Assembly (NCBI GenBank): GCA_965223405.1
Contig: CBDCWO010000006.1
Coordinates: forward strand, 1,860,001 to 1,924,000
DNA length: 64,000 nucleotides
Source of the DNA: CBDCWO01 sp965223405
GTDB taxonomy: Bacteria > Bacteroidota > Bacteroidia > Chitinophagales > Saprospiraceae
Direction of reading: 5' to 3'
Position 1 is the stretch's first letter; each line of letters starts with the position of its first letter. The notes beneath the pieces were generated by a model. It had not been told where the DNA came from. It saw nothing but the letters and a program-made list of their open reading frames with translations, and did not search any database. The position numbers were made by a program, and so were the translations under genes. Below, piece by piece: positions 9,782-19,148 of this stretch.

Positions 9782-10042
9782 ATGAATTATTTAAAAATGA
9801 TTTTTCTTTTTGTAGCACTTTCAGCTATCTCTGTTGCTGTGTCATCTTGTGGAAGCAACTCAAATAATAAAGAACAGCAAGGCAAAGAATACACTTCCGC
9901 TTATATCTGCCCCATGCATTGTGAAGGAAGTGGAAGTGATAAGGAAGGTAAATGTCCTGTATGTGGGATGGACTATGTGAAAAAGGAAGACCACGAAAGT
10001 GACGGACATCAACACGATACTCATGAAGGGCATGATCATTAG
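9782..10042 (+). CDS. heavy-metal-binding-domain lipoprotein with His-rich tail
   Basis: This 86-residue protein has a lipoprotein signal ending at VSSC23. It carries one heavy-metal-binding motif, C43-P-M-H46-C47 then C58-P-V-C61-G-M63, like the N-terminal domain of the CusB protein encoded upstream. Residues 70-86 are packed with His, Asp and Glu. It is probably membrane-anchored in the periplasm or at the surface and binds Cu or another soft metal. It is the last gene of the run; a terminator-like hairpin follows 62 bases downstream. Confidence 0.88.
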   Translation: MNYLKMIFLFVALSAISVAVSSCGSNSNNKEQQGKEYTSAYICPMHCEGSGSDKEGKCPVCGMDYVKKEDHESDGHQHDTHEGHDH

Positions 10043-10103
10043 TGTTTAAACTCTGATCATGGAAGGTAATTTATCTAGAATGTTTTATGATAATGATCAT
10101 ATT

Positions 10104-10143
10104 GGAGAAGGACAGTTTAGTCAAACTGTCCAACCTCCTTTTT
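10104..10143 (+). terminator. intrinsic terminator after the efflux gene run
   Basis: A perfect 9-bp stem, GGACAGTTT with AAACTGTCC over a 4-base AGTC loop (10110-10131), is lengthened by GGAG/CTCC pairing beyond an AA/AA mismatch and is followed by a run of five T. It ends the 488-10042 transcription unit and separates it from copB. Confidence 0.8.
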
Positions 10144-10394
10144 CACGGAGTGGATTTTAGCAATATCATCCGGATGGACATTCCCAGAGCAGAAACCCTT
10201 TCGGGAGCAGTAGTTTCTTTTATTTTTTGGGGAATTACCGACTTGTATTAACCTTTATCTATAACAAAATGAAATTAGGGCTGGACGAGTACAAGCCACT
10301 TTTTCTTGAAAAAATCGGGAATTAGTTAGTTACCCACTGGGACAAGAATAATCTACTAAAATGTTAAAGACAGTGCTTAAACAAATAATTAATT
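10144..10394 (+). other. intergenic stretch with only very short reading frames
   Basis: Between the terminator and the His-rich leader of copB I see no convincing gene. Two tiny frames are present: an ATG at 10174 giving 25 residues (contains AETLSGAVVSFIFWG) and an ATG at 10269 giving 18 residues. The first has protein-like composition and could be a remnant of a lost gene. No promoter of the TAnnTTTG type was found here. Confidence 0.35.
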
Positions 10395-10507
10395 ATGGGA
10401 CATTCACAACCGAATCATTCCAAAGAGATGGGACATGAGAATCATCATAACATAAAGTAGAATCACATGATGGGCAAGGTGGGCACAAGCACCATGACCA
10501 CCATCGA
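10395..10507 (+). pseudogene. frameshifted His-rich N-terminus of copB
   Basis: The ATG at 10395 opens a 21-codon frame rich in His (GHS, NHS, GHENHH) that stops at TAG 10458-10460. In another frame, open from 10451 and continuous with the ATPase, the translation reads on with His-rich sequence (SHDGQGGHKHHDHHR) straight into MMIEDFKK. CopB-type ATPases normally begin with one continuous His/Met-rich segment, so the two pieces look like one N-terminus broken by a shift of one base near 10448-10460. A sequencing error or programmed frameshift is possible. Confidence 0.6.
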
Positions 10508-12448
10508 ATGATGATAGAGGACTTTAAAAAGCGGTTTTGGGTGTCATTCATTCTCAACCTGCCAGTCTTATTATTATCTCCGATGATACAAAATTGGTTG
10601 GGCCTGGAATGGTCCTTTACAGGTGACAAATATTTGTTGTTTGCTCTATCAAGCATCATCTACTTCTATGGCGGCCATCCTTTCTTAAAGGGTTTGTTTG
10701 AGGAATTAACAAAGAGAACCCCAGGAATGATGACCTTGATTGCCGTCGCTATATCAGCTGCCTATTTATACAGTTCTGCAGTCGTTTTTGGTTTGGACGG
10801 GAAAACCTTTTTCTGGGAATTGGCTACTTTGATTGTGGTGATGTTGTTAGGGCATTGGTTGGAAATGCGATCAGTTTTGGGAGCAAGCAAAGCTCTCGAC
10901 GCATTGGCTGCTTTGATGCCTGACGAAGCCAATTTGGTACATGATGACCATGTGATGAAGGTCAAAGTGAGTGAACTAAAAACAGGCAACATCATCCTTA
11001 TCAAACCGGGTGAAAAAGTCCCTGCCGACGGAATTATTATCGAAGGGAATAGCGACCTGAATGAAAGTATGCTCACGGGTGAAAGTAAACCAGTTGGTAA
11101 ATCAAAGGGAGAGGAAGTTATTGGCGGGGCAATCAACGGAAGCGGTGCAATCACAATAAAAATAAAAGGTACAGGCAATGATACATACCTTTCCAAAGTC
11201 ATCAAAATGGTGCGGGATGCACAAGGGCAAAAATCAAAGACACAGAGATTGGCAGATAAAGCAGCATTTTGGCTAACTATCATCGCTCTGGTAGCAGGAT
11301 TTGGAACGTTTGCCATTTGGTTGGTTATGGGTAAGGAGCTATCTTTTGCATTGGAGCGCATGGTAACCGTTATGGTCATTTGTTGCCCTCACGCATTAGG
11401 TTTGGCGATTCCGTTGGTCGCTGCCATTTCAACCAGCATTTCCGCAAAAAATGGTTTGTTAATCCGTAACCGTACCGCCTTTGAAAACTCCCGCACTATC
11501 TCTACTATCGTTTTTGATAAAACGGGTACGCTGACCAAAGGCTCTCATGAAGTCGTCAGAATTGTTTCGCTTTCGGAGAATTATTCACAGAAAGTTATTT
11601 TACAGTATGCTACATCGGTAGAAATTCCTTCTGAACACCATATTAGCAAAGGATTACAAAGAAAAACCCAAGCTGAAAATATTGACTTATTTAAAGTAGA
11701 AGACTTCGTATATCAATCAGGAGTTGGTGTAAGTGGAAAAGTTAACGGAAAAGATGTTAAAGTAGGAGGTTTTGTCTTGTTAGAAAAACTAAACATCACT
11801 CCGCCAGAAGATAAGGATGAAGGTATAGAAACCAAAATTTTTCTCATCATTGAAAACGAATTGGTTGGCTTTATCACCTTTGCTGATGAAATAAGATCAA
11901 GTTCTTTCGAGGCTATTAAAACTCTGCAAAATAATGGGATAATGGTATCTCTCCTTACTGGTGATAATGAAAAAGTAGCTGCGGCTGTAGCCAAAGAATT
12001 GCACATGGATAATTACATGGCTGAGGTCATGCCCGAAGAAAAATTAGATAAAATCAAAGCCCTGCAAGAAAATGGGGAGATTGTAGCCATGACCGGCGAT
12101 GGTGTAAATGATGCCCCTGCGCTCGCCCAGGCTGATGTTGGTATTGCTATTGGCTCAGGAACAGATGTCGCTGCTGAAACTGCCGATATTATTTTGGTAG
12201 AAAGCGATCCAAATGATATTGCCAACCTGTTACTTTTTGGAAAAGCCACATATCGAAAAATGGTACAAAATCTGGCTTGGGCCACCGGCTACAATATAAT
12301 CGCAATGCCATTGGCTACTGGGTTTGTTCCGGGAATTGTCATAAGTCCTGCTTTTGGTGCGGCATTAATGAGTATTAGCACTGTCATTTGTGCCATCAAT
12401 GCACAATTGTTAAGAGGAAGTATGAGGTCAAAATCCTTTCTAATCTAA
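10508..12448 (+). CDS. copB: CopB-type P1B-ATPase, copper/silver exporter
   Basis: This 646-residue cation-pumping ATPase has paired N-terminal membrane helices, the actuator TGES (about residue 195), the transport-site motif CPH (about 294-296, in CCPHALG), the phosphorylation site DKTGTLT (about 337) and the hinge GDGVNDAPAL (about 530). CPH instead of CPC marks the CopB (P1B-3) class, associated with Cu and Ag export. No ATG, GTG or TTG lies upstream in this frame before a TAA at 10448, so the ATG at 10508 (or 10511) is the only start available. As a result the protein lacks the usual His-rich metal-binding N-terminus, which appears upstream in a shifted frame. The catalytic core is intact. 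Confidence 0.92.
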   Translation: MMIEDFKKRFWVSFILNLPVLLLSPMIQNWLGLEWSFTGDKYLLFALSSIIYFYGGHPFLKGLFEELTKRTPGMMTLIAVAISAAYLYSSAVVFGLDGKTFFWELATLIVVMLLGHWLEMRSVLGASKALDALAALMPDEANLVHDDHVMKVKVSELKTGNIILIKPGEKVPADGIIIEGNSDLNESMLTGESKPVGKSKGEEVIGGAINGSGAITIKIKGTGNDTYLSKVIKMVRDAQGQKSKTQRLADKAAFWLTIIALVAGFGTFAIWLVMGKELSFALERMVTVMVICCPHALGLAIPLVAAISTSISAKNGLLIRNRTAFENSRTISTIVFDKTGTLTKGSHEVVRIVSLSENYSQKVILQYATSVEIPSEHHISKGLQRKTQAENIDLFKVEDFVYQSGVGVSGKVNGKDVKVGGFVLLEKLNITPPEDKDEGIETKIFLIIENELVGFITFADEIRSSSFEAIKTLQNNGIMVSLLTGDNEKVAAAVAKELHMDNYMAEVMPEEKLDKIKALQENGEIVAMTGDGVNDAPALAQADVGIAIGSGTDVAAETADIILVESDPNDIANLLLFGKATYRKMVQNLAWATGYNIIAMPLATGFVPGIVISPAFGAALMSISTVICAINAQLLRGSMRSKSFLI

Positions 12449-12482
12449 AAAAATAATCCAAAGATGAATTTACAACTTCAAT

Positions 12483-12554
12483 ATGAACACCAAATTGTCA
12501 TGTGACGATTGTAAGGCAACCAAATGTTTAATAAATTACTTAATTAATTTATGA
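12483..12554 (+). pseudogene. possible N-terminal remnant of a Cys-rich regulator
   Basis: A 23-codon frame begins with ATG and encodes LSCDDCKATKCLI before a TGA. The spaced cysteines resemble the start of Crp/Fnr-type regulators of Bacteroidota, but nothing recognisable follows. It may be a decayed regulator gene or chance. It lies between convergent genes, just after copB. Confidence 0.2.
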
Positions 12555-12618
12555 TTTGATATTCCAGAGATAAGGCCAGTACTTGTCCGAGACGAGAAAA
12601 ACTGTTGGGTCAAAATAT

Positions 12619-13755
12619 TTATTTCTGTAACCCAATTTTAAAAATTAACCCCACAGAATTTTCATCTGGAATTTCCTTCAAAAATTGGTTTACGAATTTC
12701 AAATTACTATGATTCTCAAAAAAATACTCAGAAGGAATTAGATACATATTTTCATCATCCATACATAATACCTGGCTACTTCCAATTAGATTGGATACAG
12801 GATCTTCTTCTAGCATATCCTAAGTAAAAAAGCGATCCTCTTGCTTAAGCCAAATAGCAAACTTTCTTCTCAATGCGTCATGGTATTTAATAATAAACCA
12901 ATTTTCATTCTCAACAAATAAATTGCTTAAGAATGAAAACTTATGATACTCTGAAAGAAATTGGTAAGGATCAGAAAACTTTTCAATTTTTAAAGAACTA
13001 ACTCCTAAATCAAATCGATACTCCGGTATGAATTGATCTTGGCGAAAACTATATATCGTATCATTAAAAGGGTTGAGAAATCTAACCAGGTTATTGTTTC
13101 TTGCATATAAAAATCCAGACATGGTCGTCATACTTTTTATAGGAAAATCCGAGTAGTCAAAAAATGAATTGATTATATTTCCGGAATTGTCAAATATCAA
13201 AATATTATCGGGCCGATCGGGTATTCCATTTTGACAAACGTATTGTAGGTAATTATCTCCCACTTTTACTATTTGATATCCATGAGAAACAAGAAATTCC
13301 TCAGAAATAAGTCCTCCATCCATTGAAAATTTGACTAACTTTTTCACTTCACTGGAGAATATTATAATTTCGTTGGTTTTGACTTCATATTCAAAGTCGG
13401 TAATTTGGATATATTCTCCCGGACCCCGACCTTTTGATCCAATTCTGGTAACAATTACCCCATCATATCCAAAATGATAAATATGTCTTTTATCCGAAAT
13501 TAAATACCCGTTTGCCGTTTTAATCATTTTGACTATCACGTCTATGGGTTCCATATTTTGCAATTCGAGTTGACAAACACCAATTACCTCAAAATATTTT
13601 TCAACTTTTATTTTTTCAGTATCGCTCGGATTAGAAATGTAAAATTCTTTTAATGAATCCTTGTTCCTATTAGGTTGATGAGAAATACAAGATGCAAAAT
13701 GTAGAATTGCAAATAATAAATTGCACGTGATCCATGGCAATAATTTTGGCTCCAT
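12619..13755 (-). pseudogene. 6-bladed beta-propeller lipoprotein split by an in-frame TAG
   Basis: The first 311 codons (13755-12820) encode a signal with a lipobox-like FASC and beta-propeller sequence typical of Bacteroidota 6-bladed beta-propeller proteins, including GSKGRGPGEY. The frame hits TAG at 12820-12822, then continues one codon later in the same frame with 65 further residues ending at 12619 (PVSNLIGSSQ, YLIPSEYFFE). The combined length of about 378 codons suits the family, so one nonsense change seems to have broken the gene. Functions of this family are unclear. It is the last gene of the carbohydrate locus, 111 bases after its neighbour. A separate small gene for the second part is less likely. 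Confidence 0.7.
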
Positions 13756-13866
13756 AGCTACAACCTACAAAATACTGAGTATGAGAATTACATTTTAACT
13801 AACCTTAACAAAGAAAGGAACTGTTTCATTGTTTAAAGGTGCCGATAGAAATTGTCCCATTCCATT

Positions 13867-15471
13867 TTATTCCTTAAATACAATTTTGGTCGTCACTGCA
13901 GGATGATCACTGGGCCACACACCCTTGTATTTAAAGTGCATATCAGAATCAATAGCCTGAATGGCTTTTCCTTTATAGTAAATATAGTCTATTCGGTAAC
14001 TAATCCGTTCAGCGCTCATAGTAGGTGCCGCGTAATTGAGATCCGGCTTTATTTCGCGGAAAGAATCAATAAATCCCTTATTTTCCATTTCTTCACTGAC
14101 AGGCCACTTCACTACCAATCCATTGTGCCACTCCAAAGTCTTAGCATTCCATCCCAAATGTGATGGACTGTTAAAATCTCCTCCAATGATTAATGGTATT
14201 TGGTCGGTGCTTCGAATGGGCTGATCCAATCGGGCCAGGATTTCTTTTATTTCCTTATGTCGGGTTTTACTCTCACCTTCGATCAATTTTTCCGCAGTAG
14301 CACCCTCAGCATGAACATCTCGTCTCCATGCAGGCAGATAATGAATCCAGAGACTGGCCAGATTGATTTTTTGTCCAGGACTTAACTCGATGGTGGTGTA
14401 GCCACAACGAAAGGCATCGTATATAGGCTTGGTCTTGACAATGGGGTATTTACTCATCACCGAAATGTTCGTACTGGCCAGATAAAAGTAATATCCCAGG
14501 GCATCGGCAATCAATGGACCTGACCCATATGTCTCTTGCATCATAACAATATCCGTATCGGTATCTTTGATAAAATCAATCACCTGCTTCGGACCAATCT
14601 CTCTGCCATGCCTGCGGCCGCCGTGCCAAATGTTCCAACTCATCAGGTTAAGCTGTTTTACCGGTTCCTGATTTGAGGCCAGTCGTAGAGATGCAGGTAC
14701 CAGGGATATATATTTTTGAGCTATGGTTTCTCTATCCAGCACATAATCATAAATATTGAATTCATCCAGGGCTCCCTCATAAGCGGGAGCAGTAGCTCTT
14801 GCCACAGGATCTGTAGCCAAGGACACCGGCAATTCACTATTCAGGTCCATTATTCCACCTAGGTTATAGATGGCCACATTCAGCCCATCAAAGTACAAGT
14901 ATGCTTCCTGAGTGCTTCGGCTGATTGTAAATACAATCTGGTGCCAAGCTCCGTCATTGATCTGCTGGCGAGGAGCCGTAGGACGATAATCCAACCGGTA
15001 TTTCCCATCACCTATGTTCCAGGCCCAACTACCATCAGGCTGACAAATTAGAGCCCATCCCTTATTGTGCCCACTGGCACGACTGAAGCCAAATTCATGA
15101 TTGGTTGTAAAATCTCTAATTTCACCTGAGTTCCAATCCTTATTGCTGGCAATAACCTCAAATTGGTTATGATCTCTTTTGGTCTGCGCCCAAATCTCAA
15201 TCGAAAAATCCTGTTCTTGCCAAAGCTTATTGAGGAAACTCTTAGGTTTCAGTCGAAGATAGGTGTTCGTATCCAGGCGGTTTACAAAGTAGATCGCACG
15301 ACCTTCAATCCCTGCAATTGCAGTATCCATTCCGGAAATAACATAGTCCGAATTGGTTTCAATCATGGATTCCATATCTAGGGAAACAAGTGGTTCTTTT
15401 GATCCCAGTGGTTGCGTGAATGCGGTCGCAAATACCATTAGAGTCAAACTGAAGAATATAATCAACCGCAT
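13867..15471 (-). CDS. LamG-domain plus endonuclease/exonuclease/phosphatase-family secreted protein
   Basis: The 534-residue protein has a signal peptide (about 1-19), a concanavalin-like LamG/jellyroll domain (about 30-255, with WHQIVFTI and a late ALDEFNIYD), and a metal-dependent EEP domain (about 273-534). The EEP catalytic signatures are visible: SWN280, QE313, GGD432-F-N434, R-x-D495 and SDH523. The family hydrolyses phosphodiester or phosphomonoester bonds in DNA, lipids or sugar phosphates. Export and the carbohydrate-binding-like LamG domain make an extracellular substrate likely. It sits at the end of the sulfatase/glycosidase locus, so a phosphorylated glycan or extracellular DNA is possible, but the substrate is unknown. 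Confidence 0.85.
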   Translation of the reverse strand: MRLIIFFSLTLMVFATAFTQPLGSKEPLVSLDMESMIETNSDYVISGMDTAIAGIEGRAIYFVNRLDTNTYLRLKPKSFLNKLWQEQDFSIEIWAQTKRDHNQFEVIASNKDWNSGEIRDFTTNHEFGFSRASGHNKGWALICQPDGSWAWNIGDGKYRLDYRPTAPRQQINDGAWHQIVFTISRSTQEAYLYFDGLNVAIYNLGGIMDLNSELPVSLATDPVARATAPAYEGALDEFNIYDYVLDRETIAQKYISLVPASLRLASNQEPVKQLNLMSWNIWHGGRRHGREIGPKQVIDFIKDTDTDIVMMQETYGSGPLIADALGYYFYLASTNISVMSKYPIVKTKPIYDAFRCGYTTIELSPGQKINLASLWIHYLPAWRRDVHAEGATAEKLIEGESKTRHKEIKEILARLDQPIRSTDQIPLIIGGDFNSPSHLGWNAKTLEWHNGLVVKWPVSEEMENKGFIDSFREIKPDLNYAAPTMSAERISYRIDYIYYKGKAIQAIDSDMHFKYKGVWPSDHPAVTTKIVFKE

Positions 15472-15546
15472 AAGATCTAGATTTTAATACTACAATTATT
15501 TAATCGTTAATATTCAAACTATCGTTCGTTCATAAATTTTAGTACC

Positions 15547-16260
15547 CTATTCTACAAGCTGCGAATATACCAATTCAGCAATGGCACGGTAGCCTGCCTG
15601 ATTCGGATGCACCCCATCAGTTTCGGTGAACAGTTCCGGTCGGTAATCCAAAGGAGTATTCAAATCAATGTATTCTACCTTCTTCTTTTTAGCAACCTTT
15701 TTAATATAATTGATCAACTTTTGAAGCCGAGGTTTACGAATAGTCAGTCCGGTTAAACGCTCGGAACTAAGTCCCGGTGTTTCTAAAACCATCGGTGATG
15801 GTGCACAAATAAATATTCGAGGTTTGGTCGAGATAGCACTTAAAGTATCTATTAGATCCTGATAATCCTTTTTAAACTCTCTTTGGTATTCCCAACATTT
15901 TCGATTACCACAAGTTCCTTTACCGCAAGTATCATTCGTCCCTAGACTAATTACCACAAGATGCGGTTTTGTTTCGAAAATTGCCGGAATCTGACTCCAT
16001 ACCGTCGGCTTACCTTTTCTAATTAATGTACAACCTCCGACTCCAAAATTGGTGACTTCATACTTTTTACCTAACATTAACTGTAATTGAGCCGGGTAAG
16101 AGTCCTTTTCAGGGTGTTCAAGTCGCGCACCATAAGTTATACTGTCTCCAACACAAGCTACTTTTAGGCTATTGAGATGATAATTCCATCCCCCACTGAT
16201 AACCGGCACCATGCAGATGAATGTGGTAATAAGGCTTAAAAAGCGTTTTTTATATTTCAT
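15547..16260 (-). CDS. secreted SGNH/GDSL hydrolase, probable carbohydrate esterase
   Basis: This 237-residue protein has an N-terminal signal or membrane segment (about 6-24) and the four SGNH blocks: GDS40 in block I, G-x-G in NFGVGG, GTN109D in block III, and D215-G-V-H218 in block V. These form a Ser-His-Asp catalytic set. Single-domain SGNH enzymes in polysaccharide loci commonly remove acetyl groups from sugars; that assignment is inferred from context. It lies 75 bases before the LamG-EEP gene in the same orientation. Confidence 0.85.
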   Translation of the reverse strand: MKYKKRFLSLITTFICMVPVISGGWNYHLNSLKVACVGDSITYGARLEHPEKDSYPAQLQLMLGKKYEVTNFGVGGCTLIRKGKPTVWSQIPAIFETKPHLVVISLGTNDTCGKGTCGNRKCWEYQREFKKDYQDLIDTLSAISTKPRIFICAPSPMVLETPGLSSERLTGLTIRKPRLQKLINYIKKVAKKKKVEYIDLNTPLDYRPELFTETDGVHPNQAGYRAIAELVYSQLVE

Positions 16261-16383
16261 AAAGTCTTTTTAAGTCGAGCAATTTAGTTGCATTCTCAAG
16301 CCTCGCTCCATCAAATTGATTATGAACAATTATACATAAAATTTCAGAAAGTGTAATGCATAACTCACATATTCGATCTTATA

Positions 16384-19071
16384 CTATTTCAGAATAAAAG
16401 AGGCGGGTTGATTAGCCCTAATTTTGAACTGAAATGAATTATTTGTTATCTCAATTCCTTGGTCGCTTTTTATTTTATTCCTCAAATTGCATGGAAACGC
16501 CTTATTAAACGGACTTCCACTGGGTAAAGTGACAATACAATTGCTTCCCACACCTGCTTGTTCCCATAAACGCAACAACATGCCTTCATCAATCGAATAA
16601 AAAGCGGTAATCAAAATTCCTTTTTGACTTAATGAAATACCTTGCTTCGTTGCAGATTGACTTCCGGGATTACCCTCAAAAAACACACCCTTTAAGGGGA
16701 CCCTGGTTTCTTCAGACGGAGTGACAAATGTTTTTTCAGAATCATAGTTTTCATAACTCCAGAGGTACATTTTTGCAGAAAAGGATCCTTCAATCCATTC
16801 GGTAAAATTGGTACCCCACTGGTTATTGAACAAGTTGACATAAACCCTCCCGGTAGAAAGTTGTTTGGTCCCGGAGAATTGAAATAATCCGGGTTTGTCA
16901 ATACTGACTCCAGGTGAAGTCGGGCAATTAATAGCGACCCCGCTCCCTTTGTTATCAAACAATGCCATAGAGGTATTGAGAAAATAATAATCACTATTAG
17001 TCCTCCGGACAAACTCAGTTTGGGGATCAACAATTCCCCCGGTGCGATAAAGCCTATATTCAGGCTTGTTGACAGCAAAAGGAATTGATAACCATCCTGC
17101 TTCGGGTAAGGGATTCGGTGTTTTACCGTGTACTCCCCAGGCAATTTCAATATATGGCTGATTTTCATAAAGGGTATAGGACACTAGATAAGACTGCTGG
17201 TCGTCGTCATTGAGATGACATAAAACCGTAGCACGTACGGCATTACCCATATCTTGGTAATTGATTCTATCACAGCTCCCTTTGAATATCTTTTGCTGTT
17301 GGTAAGGGACATTTGTGCGGATCATTTCATCTTTAGCCCAGTTCTCAGATCCTGGTTTTATATAGTCTTTATTATATTTTTCGATCATAATCTGCCCTGG
17401 CCGTTCTAGAAAATATTCTCCAAAACCAAAGTCGCTCGCCGAGTCAACCAATTCTCGCTGCGATTTTTTGTCAAACACCGAAAGGAGGGTTCCTAGTTTT
17501 CTGTCAATTTGTATTCTGAAAAATCGATTTTCTAATCTATTATTCAGTGTGTCGATATGGGTTTCTCTTTGAACAGATATTGGTTCCAATACCGGTTGAT
17601 AGGTCTTGTACCCCAGTGAAGGTATCGTACCTGCATCAAAAGAGAGCAGGTTATAGTCTTCAAATACCGGTATTATATCACCGGTTTTCTCCTCTTTTAA
17701 GCCATAGACCCTAAAATTCTTTTTATATATACCTGCGAAGAATTCTACTCTACCACTGCGAGGCCAGGGAAGTGGATTATAAACTACAATTTTCTTACCG
17801 TCTACCTTTATCGAAGAGGCAAGTTTTTTTAATCGGCTTTGCATTAGGGGTTTGATAATTTTTTCAGCTTTGCGTATCCGGTTGGCTTTTTCATTCCATG
17901 ACCCTTCAATGTATTCGTAATTACCAAGAGACTTGTTTATCTTAAACTCATCATAATAGGTCCATTTATGTTGATCCGCATGCGTCATCGCCGCTCCAAA
18001 GGTATGCTCATCATAGAGGATCATATTTTCAAACGCCTCCTCGATATAAGGATTCAACGAATTACTGACTACCCCCCACAGATTCATCTGCGAATTGAGT
18101 ATTTCAGTATTAAAGGTTTCACGCTGTAAGTGCTTACTTATCTTGGTTTCCTTTGGCATCGACATATAACCATGAATCCAGGTATCGGGCATATCTCCGG
18201 TTATTACCGGTAATTCGGGATTTTCCTTAATTAATAAGTCATAAAAATCGGATAATCTGCCAATTTTCACCTTGGCTCCAGGCATCTTTTCCCTGGCTGT
18301 TTTTAATATACTGGCTACTTCGTCCGGAGTTGGTGCTCCAATGTTCTCATGCGTGTGTATCATGGCCAGCCAGGTTTTGTGAGGCCAATCTTTTGGGGGT
18401 AATATATCGGATCCATAATATTCAGCCCAATACATTGTTAGCAGTCGCTTACCATCCGGGCCCTGCCACCAATACAACCTGGGAACATCCGGTGAGATTG
18501 AACCGGGATTGCAACCAATATGCAAAAAATCTATACCTGCATTCTTGAGGATTGTCGGCAATACCCTGGAATGGCTGGGAACATCCGTCAGTTTGGCATC
18601 TCTTGCCTCTGGTAAACCAAATGCAGAATTAATATGGGAAGTAGTAGATAATCCCCTTACCAAACTTTCATTATCACTGGCTTCAGTTTGGAAAGTAACT
18701 GGCAATGCATGTGGTACAATGCGTCCATTTTTGATAGCCTTTTCAAGTTTTATCCTGTTTTGTTCATTACAATTTTCAAGCATATATTTCAATGGCCATC
18801 CTGGAATTGTCCAAACAAATTGTTCATTTCGTGGCAAGGTAAAAGTCACTTCAATAGATTTTAATGTCTGATCCAACATTTCATTGGAATACTTCTGAAG
18901 TACACCCTCAGCCCAATCGGTATATCCAATGTCTACATGCATTTTGAAGACCACAACGATGTCGGTTACCTGACTTGAGTTGGTCCCTTCTGTTAAATCA
19001 ACTGCTTCAATTTGCGGGAATAAATGCGGACCAACGAGTAGGAGTAATGTGAATAAACAGTATTTTTTCAT
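16384..19071 (-). CDS. GH38-like alpha-mannosidase family glycoside hydrolase
   Basis: This 895-residue secreted protein has a signal peptide (about 1-20). Near the start of the mature chain is the metal-binding pair in MH45-V-D47-IGYTDW, and LTD163VPSHSRVLP matches the block with the catalytic nucleophile of GH38 enzymes. THADQHKW near residue 360 supplies a further His. The C-terminal half is beta-rich, as in GH38. Members cut alpha-mannosides with a Zn or Ca ion; this divergent branch (similar to proteins annotated DUF5054) has no proven substrate that I know of. It is co-directional with the surrounding sulfatase genes. Confidence 0.75.
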   Translation of the reverse strand: MKKYCLFTLLLLVGPHLFPQIEAVDLTEGTNSSQVTDIVVVFKMHVDIGYTDWAEGVLQKYSNEMLDQTLKSIEVTFTLPRNEQFVWTIPGWPLKYMLENCNEQNRIKLEKAIKNGRIVPHALPVTFQTEASDNESLVRGLSTTSHINSAFGLPEARDAKLTDVPSHSRVLPTILKNAGIDFLHIGCNPGSISPDVPRLYWWQGPDGKRLLTMYWAEYYGSDILPPKDWPHKTWLAMIHTHENIGAPTPDEVASILKTAREKMPGAKVKIGRLSDFYDLLIKENPELPVITGDMPDTWIHGYMSMPKETKISKHLQRETFNTEILNSQMNLWGVVSNSLNPYIEEAFENMILYDEHTFGAAMTHADQHKWTYYDEFKINKSLGNYEYIEGSWNEKANRIRKAEKIIKPLMQSRLKKLASSIKVDGKKIVVYNPLPWPRSGRVEFFAGIYKKNFRVYGLKEEKTGDIIPVFEDYNLLSFDAGTIPSLGYKTYQPVLEPISVQRETHIDTLNNRLENRFFRIQIDRKLGTLLSVFDKKSQRELVDSASDFGFGEYFLERPGQIMIEKYNKDYIKPGSENWAKDEMIRTNVPYQQQKIFKGSCDRINYQDMGNAVRATVLCHLNDDDQQSYLVSYTLYENQPYIEIAWGVHGKTPNPLPEAGWLSIPFAVNKPEYRLYRTGGIVDPQTEFVRRTNSDYYFLNTSMALFDNKGSGVAINCPTSPGVSIDKPGLFQFSGTKQLSTGRVYVNLFNNQWGTNFTEWIEGSFSAKMYLWSYENYDSEKTFVTPSEETRVPLKGVFFEGNPGSQSATKQGISLSQKGILITAFYSIDEGMLLRLWEQAGVGSNCIVTLPSGSPFNKAFPCNLRNKIKSDQGIEITNNSFQFKIRANQPASFILK

Positions 19072-19148
19072 GCTTAATTCAGTTGCGTATTTTGCTCATT
19101 TCAACAAATGAGCTCCATTAATAATCTAAACTCTTTTTACCAAATCAA

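Noticed and set aside
10762..11379. 205-codon frame on the minus strand inside copB
   Set aside because: It is antisense to the well-conserved ATPase core and has low-complexity Ser/Pro/Ile composition, as expected for a shadow frame.
12619..12816. Independent 65-residue gene
   Set aside because: It is in the same frame as the preceding beta-propeller gene, separated by one TAG and one codon, and fits as its missing C-terminus.
16692..17168. 158-codon minus-strand frame inside the GH38-like gene
   Set aside because: Same strand, other frame of a real gene, with no recognisable domain.
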